From NCBI GenBank assembly GCA_026936325.1, contig JAPTHN010000042.1, positions 1,674,001 to 1,738,000 on the forward strand: a DNA stretch of 64,000 nt, read 5' to 3'. A program made the position numbers and the translations under genes. This document shows, in pieces, positions 59,041 to 64,000 of this stretch (within the stretch, counting starts at the first letter, position 1; every line of letters begins with the position of its first letter). The notes under the pieces were generated by a model. That model did no database searches. It was given only the letters and a program-made list of their open reading frames with translations, and was not told the DNA's origin. This DNA is from Platynereis dumerilii (taxonomy: Eukaryota > Annelida > Polychaeta > Phyllodocida > Nereididae).

Positions 59041-61115
59041 GAACTGTTTGACACAATAACACACAGCACAATGCTGCTTCAAATAAACCTCACCTTCAAC
59101 CTCTTATTCCGCTGACCTCCGCATGCCCCCTCGTATAAGTCCCACACCACACACAGAAAAAAAAAAACGTGCAAGCACTTTAAGCAGCGCGAAATGTCAA
59201 CATAATATAGGCTTACCAAGCAGGGGACAGCTGCCCTCCTTAAAATATAGCAGCAGAACCACTGTGGATCCAGACTGTCACAGCTGAATGCACAAGGAGG
59301 TCACATGGCCAAGTGCACTGTAAACATGCTGCATGCAAATTCAGCTGACCTTTGACCCTGTGAAAAGAAGCCTATTTGTTTTCTTTATTAATTTGTATTG
59401 TATCAGTGGGGCACCAAAAGTTTATCGTCGTGATTTAAAACTCAGGAGAGGCTGTATGTGAAGTTTGAATGAGATTAGTAAGCAGGGGCACACACGGTTA
59501 TGGTCATAAGGTTAGGCAAAATGTCTTCAGTAAGAGCTAGCGCTTCGCGCTGCTAAAAACCACATGTCATCCGCATGACAAATATTCATGGATGCACAGT
59601 GCTCACTTACAGTCTGCAGCAGCATCCAAACTAAACTAGTCAACATGCTAAACAGCCAATACTAATGACTTCCACTGAACTAGGAACTTTAGACGGACCT
59701 GCCACAGTAACTGAGGAAAAACTAATTTTTAGGGAAAAGCAAGGAAATAAGCAAATCTTACCTTATCCGAGAGAGGTACGGGACCATGGAAGTCACATGA
59801 TTTATGCGTTCTGGTGCATGTGCCATTCGGATATGACGTCATCAATTATGCAACACAGCCTCCTTGCCTAGAGAGAGTAATGAGCAATGTCAGTATTTAA
59901 GTGAAACTATTTGGCTCTCAGACACTGGGCTTAGCAATGCTAAAGACTACACTAGAATGTGGTGAAAGGCATTAGAACGAAACTAAAAGAGCAATATAGT
60001 AGCTTAAGCTGCAGAATAGCGTCTTGCGTGGTAATTTAGAGCAAACTGTACTGAAATGTTGCAGAATTACTCATGATATTCTGTAAAAGGCTAAAGGTAA
60101 TAGAGGAAATCATCTTTTCCATAATGTTCAATCACCAGACAAGACATTCTTTTCTTTCATCTTTGCAATTCTAAATGTCGTATAAAGTCCGACAGGTGGA
60201 AAGACAGATCCAGAAATAGATAGATATTGATATGAGTGGTGAAGGTAGATAGTTGGTAAAACAGGCTGTTTTACATCTGGTGGTCAGATTTAAAGATAGA
60301 TGTGTAACAAAATAGATACACAAGCACATTTACGTAACACAGAATACGGAACAACACAATAGAGAGATGCCTGGACAGGTTTTTTGGACAAAAGATTAGA
60401 AATCAATTAGCAGCTTCATTATGAAATATCAAATAAGAGATGGAAGTTAGATTTGAACTAAAAATATGGACCTCAAACTGTGGGACATTGCAGACTTGTC
60501 ATATATCCTGAAGAGGAGCTAAGATTTTATCTTTATGTTTTGACAACCAGGAAGGCTAAATGGGGAGTAGCTAAGTGCCATTGGAGGCTTTTAGTAAGAT
60601 TTAATCATCCCGACTGCTAGATGCTTATCTCAAAAGTAAGGCATTATCAGCAATTTGAAATTCCTTATGAAACAACATCATGTCATTTTATGATTTTTAT
60701 AAGAAAGATTCTAACAAATGAAGGGAGAATTTCAGTTGGAGGATTTCTATGTAAAAAATTGCACAAATTCACCTTAGCCTTAGGTTATCATTATATCTGT
60801 CAATATTATTCTTTATCTCTCTAAATATCACTTTATTTATCCTTTTTACTATTTCTCCCCAGCCCAACTATGTGTATCTATTCAATCAAACTATCTACCT
60901 GTCTATCTATCTATCTGTCACTGCAATGTCCCATATAGACCCCAGTCAGCACACCATCTTTACACATAAATATGTCACCAGCTGATTCGACATATGGCGA
61001 TATATGACACCGCATTGTCATCATGCCTAACTAATGATTTTCCTGGTTACCATGGTAACCTGACATCCTAGAACTGTTTTACATTTTCATGGGTCAGCCA
61101 AAGGTAGTTCATTGG
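59041..61115. repeat. Right arm segment (partner 9290-11310)
   Basis: Inverted partner of 9290-11310, as listed there. It includes the conserved block 59731-59851. The right-only MITE 59182-59554 interrupts it. Confidence 0.9.
59182..59554. mobile_element. 373-bp MITE with AGCAGCGCGAA ends
   Basis: Inverted ends AGCAGCGCGAA and TTCGCGCTGCT. The left arm (near 11190-11210) reads through without it. No certain target duplication. Non-coding. Confidence 0.75.
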
Positions 61116-61339
61116 GGCTAAATCATTCAGATGTAAGAAGATTTTTATATAAATAAGAGTAAACTAGGAATTGCAGGATGATTAAAGGGCCCGAAAACAT
61201 CACAATTTCAATGGAAGCAAACCAATTTTTCAATATCGCTTAAAATCATAATGGTTATACTAGTCGCCCACACTCAGAAACGGCTAATTTTCATTTATCT
61301 TACCAAATATACAGCCTAAGTATTGCAACAGCCTATGAT
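61116..61339. other. Right-arm DNA at the position of the left arm's 6.7 kb block
   Basis: Only about 220 bp lie here, between sequences whose left partners are 6.7 kb apart (2490 and 9290). No gene. Confidence 0.5.
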
Positions 61340-61595
61340 ATAATTGATAAGCCATCTCTAAAATATTGACGGAATTATCGCTGATGCATATTTCTGTACA
61401 TATTTCATGAACAGGGGAATTTGATCCACACCACCCCAGTGCCTTCAACGTTCATTAGCATATGTTCATTTGCATATGTGCTTGCGAACACATAAAATTA
61501 TTTCCTTCTAACATGTTGCCAAACATGTGCACAATGGCTAACACATGATAGCTTGCACACATACATACTGCATGAGACTCGGCTGAAACGTCATA

Positions 61596-61977
61596 CAGTG
61601 GAAATTAAAATAAAGTATGACTACCGCTGTAGGAAGGAAGAATGAGCCACTACTTTACCCTTTCACACCTTTTGGCCCCCTTCCTACATTTTCCTGCTTT
61701 AAACTACCTTTTAAAATTACATTAAATTCACATTCAGCCAACACTAATTCGAACTCCATCACCCCCATTGTGCTTGATTTCTCTGATACTGTGCCCCTTG
61801 CTACTTGCAATTACTTTGCCAGTTGTTTTAATAGAGTTTTTAATATAGGATAAGGTTGTGGTGAGGAGTAATAGACAGTTGTAAGGAGATTTGGGGTGGA
61901 GAGGAGAAAGGAGGGCAAAATAGATAAACAGAGGACTTCCGACAGGAAATTTTCTTACTTTATTTTGGTTTGTACTG
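61596..61977 (-). mobile_element. Tc1/mariner-like MITE, copy 2
   Basis: Ends CAGTGGAAATTAAAATAAAG and TTTATTTTGGTTTGTACTG, flanked by TA (61594-61595 and 61978-61979). Inverted relative to copy 1. The left arm shows the empty site AAGGCATATTACGTTTC near 2222. Confidence 0.88.
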
Positions 61978-63012
61978 TATGCCTTTTCCAGTTATAACAA
62001 ATAGTACCAACGCGCCAAACAACTAAGGTAATAACTAGGTCTGGGAAGTTTAGTAGAGTTTTATCATCATGTCTGTAAGCCACAGAGGCATATCAGATGG
62101 GAACGGACTAAATGGCCCATTAAGTAAGTCAGAGCTCTATATGTAATAAAAACATGTAAAAAAGGAAATGGGAACAAAAACTTATATTTTGAAGAGAAAG
62201 CACAAGGCTGGAAGGTGGCACAAAATACTTACAAACAGTGGTGTCAAGATAAGACTTCAATATTTAAATATTGATAGATATCTAGAGTAAATCAAGTATT
62301 TCAGCCATGAAAGAATCTAAACACAACATTATAACATCAGAAAATTCCTGTGCTGTCAAAATGCCTCATTGAATCACATTTGAATGACACTCTTCTACCA
62401 GGTCATTTTAAATGCATTTTTTATAGCCAAATACAAGCACAGGCATACAGCGGACACTTGTTGAATTTTAAACGAGTCTGTCATCAAAGTAAGTCCCTTT
62501 CTATTGATTCATTTTGCATCTGATTCGAAGTGAAATAAAAAGAGTGGAAGACATTGTATTTGTGACTTCCTTTCGAGACAAACAGAAATCCACACATCCC
62601 TTTTAGAAGATGGATTTTGCAATATTTGAATAATATGGAAATTGAAATATCAGAAGGGGAGACATTTTAACGAGACAATTTAGAATTGAGATGCTATTTG
62701 AATTAAAATGAAGCTTCCCATGGCGGACAATTCTTGTTTTAATATCATTTCCTACACCAACTTTCAAAATGATGACATGTTCTTCATCTGCTTGATACCT
62801 GATATCTAGACAGTGAATTGCTTGGTAGAAATATGGATAGACACAGCTAGATAAATGGATAGGCAGGTAGATTGCTTGATTCCCTTCCGTTAAGGTAATG
62901 ACGGAACTTGCAACTCATGTTGTTCCAAACAGAACTCTGGACCAAGAGATAAGAATGAGGCCGGATTAGAACAGTTATGAATATACGACAAGAAAATTTG
63001 CCAGACTGTGTA

Positions 63013-63702
63013 CAGTACAACCCAAAATAAAGTAAGAAAATTTTCTGTCAGAAGTCCTCTGTTTACCTATTTTGCCCTCTTTTCTCCTTTCCACCCCAAA
63101 TCTCCTTACAACAACCTTAGCCTACATTAAGAACTCTATTTAGACAGCTACCAATGTAACTGCAATTAGCAGAGGTGCAAAATATCAAGTAAATCAAACA
63201 TAATGGGGGTGATTGAGTTCAAATTGGTGTTGTTTAAATGTGATTTTAATGTAATTTTTAAAGGTAGTTTCAAGTAGGTAAAAGTAGGAAGTGATTCAGA
63301 GGTAGTCAAAAGGTGTGAAAGAGTTTGTTTGTATGTTTGTTTGTTTGTGTTTTACGCCTCTGCAGCACCTTAGTGGGCTATATCGAGACAGGCGATCGCT
63401 GTATGATGATGAGATGAGAATACCATGAGTCTGGTACATACCCTATTAATTCAGGGATGCCCAGGGTCCTTCAGTTGCCCCAGCATAGAACTCTGGATAC
63501 AACCCGCGTCCATTTAATGTCCCATGGGCTCGGACTTAATTGAGTTCCGGGGTGGGATTCGAACACACGCCCTCAGAGCCAGTGGTTGTGTAAACAAGCA
63601 CTCTTAACCATTAGGCCACGGAGGAAATAGGTGTGAAAGAGTAAAGTAATGGCTGATTCTCCCTTCCTGCTGGTGTAATCATACTTATTTTGGGTTGTAC
63701 TG
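63013..63702 (+). mobile_element. Tc1/mariner-like MITE, copy 3, split by a SINE
   Basis: Ends CAGTACAACCCAAAATAAAG and ATTTTGGGTTGTACTG, with TA at 63011-63012. The right target dinucleotide is altered. Without the SINE it is about 370 bp and nearly identical to copy 1. The left arm near 1212 is empty. Confidence 0.88.
63324..63628 (-). repeat. tRNA-derived SINE, family A, nested in MITE copy 3
   Basis: On the minus strand: box A TGGCCTAATGGTTAAGAGTG, box B TGTTCGAATCCC, a body shared with 56174-56449, and a CAAACAAACAAACATACAAA tail. 13-bp target duplication AGGTGTGAAAGAG at 63311-63323 and 63629-63641. The intact tRNA-like head suggests a recent copy with a working RNA polymerase III promoter. 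Confidence 0.93.
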
Positions 63703-64000
63703 TTTATACACATATTCCTAAGTTAAAGACATGCTGCTGGTAGAAACGAGACATACAAAAGGTATCGGTACCAATTATCTATATAGAAAAAAACGGTCTA
63801 TTGAAGAAACAACAGGTAGGACTCCCATAACAGCAGAACATTACCAACATCTGCGTAATTGAATTTCAATAATGAAAGAAATATTATGTAATTATCTATT
63901 GTGTCTTGACAGATGCTGACAATTATACAAAGAATAAGAAGTAATAAGAGAACAGATGATTATTGAACAATGTGAAAGAATAGAAAGAATATACACAGTG

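Larger units (their letters stand above)
61340..64000. repeat. Outermost right arm (partner 921-2490)
   Basis: Inverted partner of 921-2490 and still matching at the last base of the window, so the duplication probably extends further. Confidence 0.9.

Noticed and set aside
921-64000. Palindrome as a fold-back sequencing artefact of a single molecule
   Set aside because: The arms differ by about 15 per cent and by many separate clean insertions with target duplications, which an artefact would not produce.

Overview
This looks like a gene-poor, AT-rich stretch of a metazoan nuclear genome, probably a marine invertebrate, though I cannot name the species. The evidence is a CR1/L2-clade LINE, three families of tRNA-derived SINEs, several hAT-like and other MITEs with readable target-site duplications, GATA-type microsatellites, and no host protein-coding gene, rRNA or free-standing tRNA gene that I can recognise on either strand. 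Nearly all open frames are short and look fortuitous.

The dominant structure is a very large, old inverted duplication that fills the window. The sequence from 921 rightward reappears as its reverse complement from 64000 leftward. The match continues, strictly nested and collinear, through these pairs: 921-2490/61340-64000, 9290-11310/59041-61115, 12988-14173/57780-59040, 18162-18820/57231-57780, 23290-23370/56090-56160, 24240-24922/52480-55970 (interrupted), 26232-27420/51340-52330 and 28255-28745/44740-45245. In the best stretches I compared by eye the arms agree at roughly 85 per cent, so they are not a recent fold-back artefact of one molecule. About 16 kb of spacer (28.75-44.74 kb) lies between them, and inside it sits a separate, much more similar 1.88 kb foldback palindrome (36693-38572).

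The arms differ mainly by insertions present on one side only. Left arm: a 6.7 kb block holding minisatellites between two perfect 145-bp direct repeats (3232-7165), a Tc1/mariner-like MITE (10094-10486), a composite palindromic element whose 33-bp loop is flipped between two copies (about 11.33-12.99 kb), a 4 kb long-TIR element with a degraded protein remnant and a nested MITE (14174-18161), a nested pair of TIR elements (20207-22155 and 20911-21624) and a TIR element packed with GGTTAGTTGAA motifs (24923-26231). Right arm: a near full-length LINE with three tiers of tandem repeats upstream of its ORF (about 45.25-50.79 kb), a 191-bp palindromic MITE, a 2.49 kb hAT-like element (52620-55105), a truncated LINE piece, SINEs, and two more Tc1-like MITEs, one carrying a SINE. 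Each one-sided insertion can use the other arm as its empty-site reference, so the window is a natural record of insertion history.

No operon or pathway is present. The functional candidates are (1) the LINE, which encodes an APE-type endonuclease and reverse transcriptase and ends in the GCGCTATATAAA tail shared with one SINE family, and (2) short non-coding blocks that stay nearly identical between arms (10906-11030/59731-59851 and 13609-13675/58353-58419) while their surroundings have drifted, which suggests constraint or local gene conversion.
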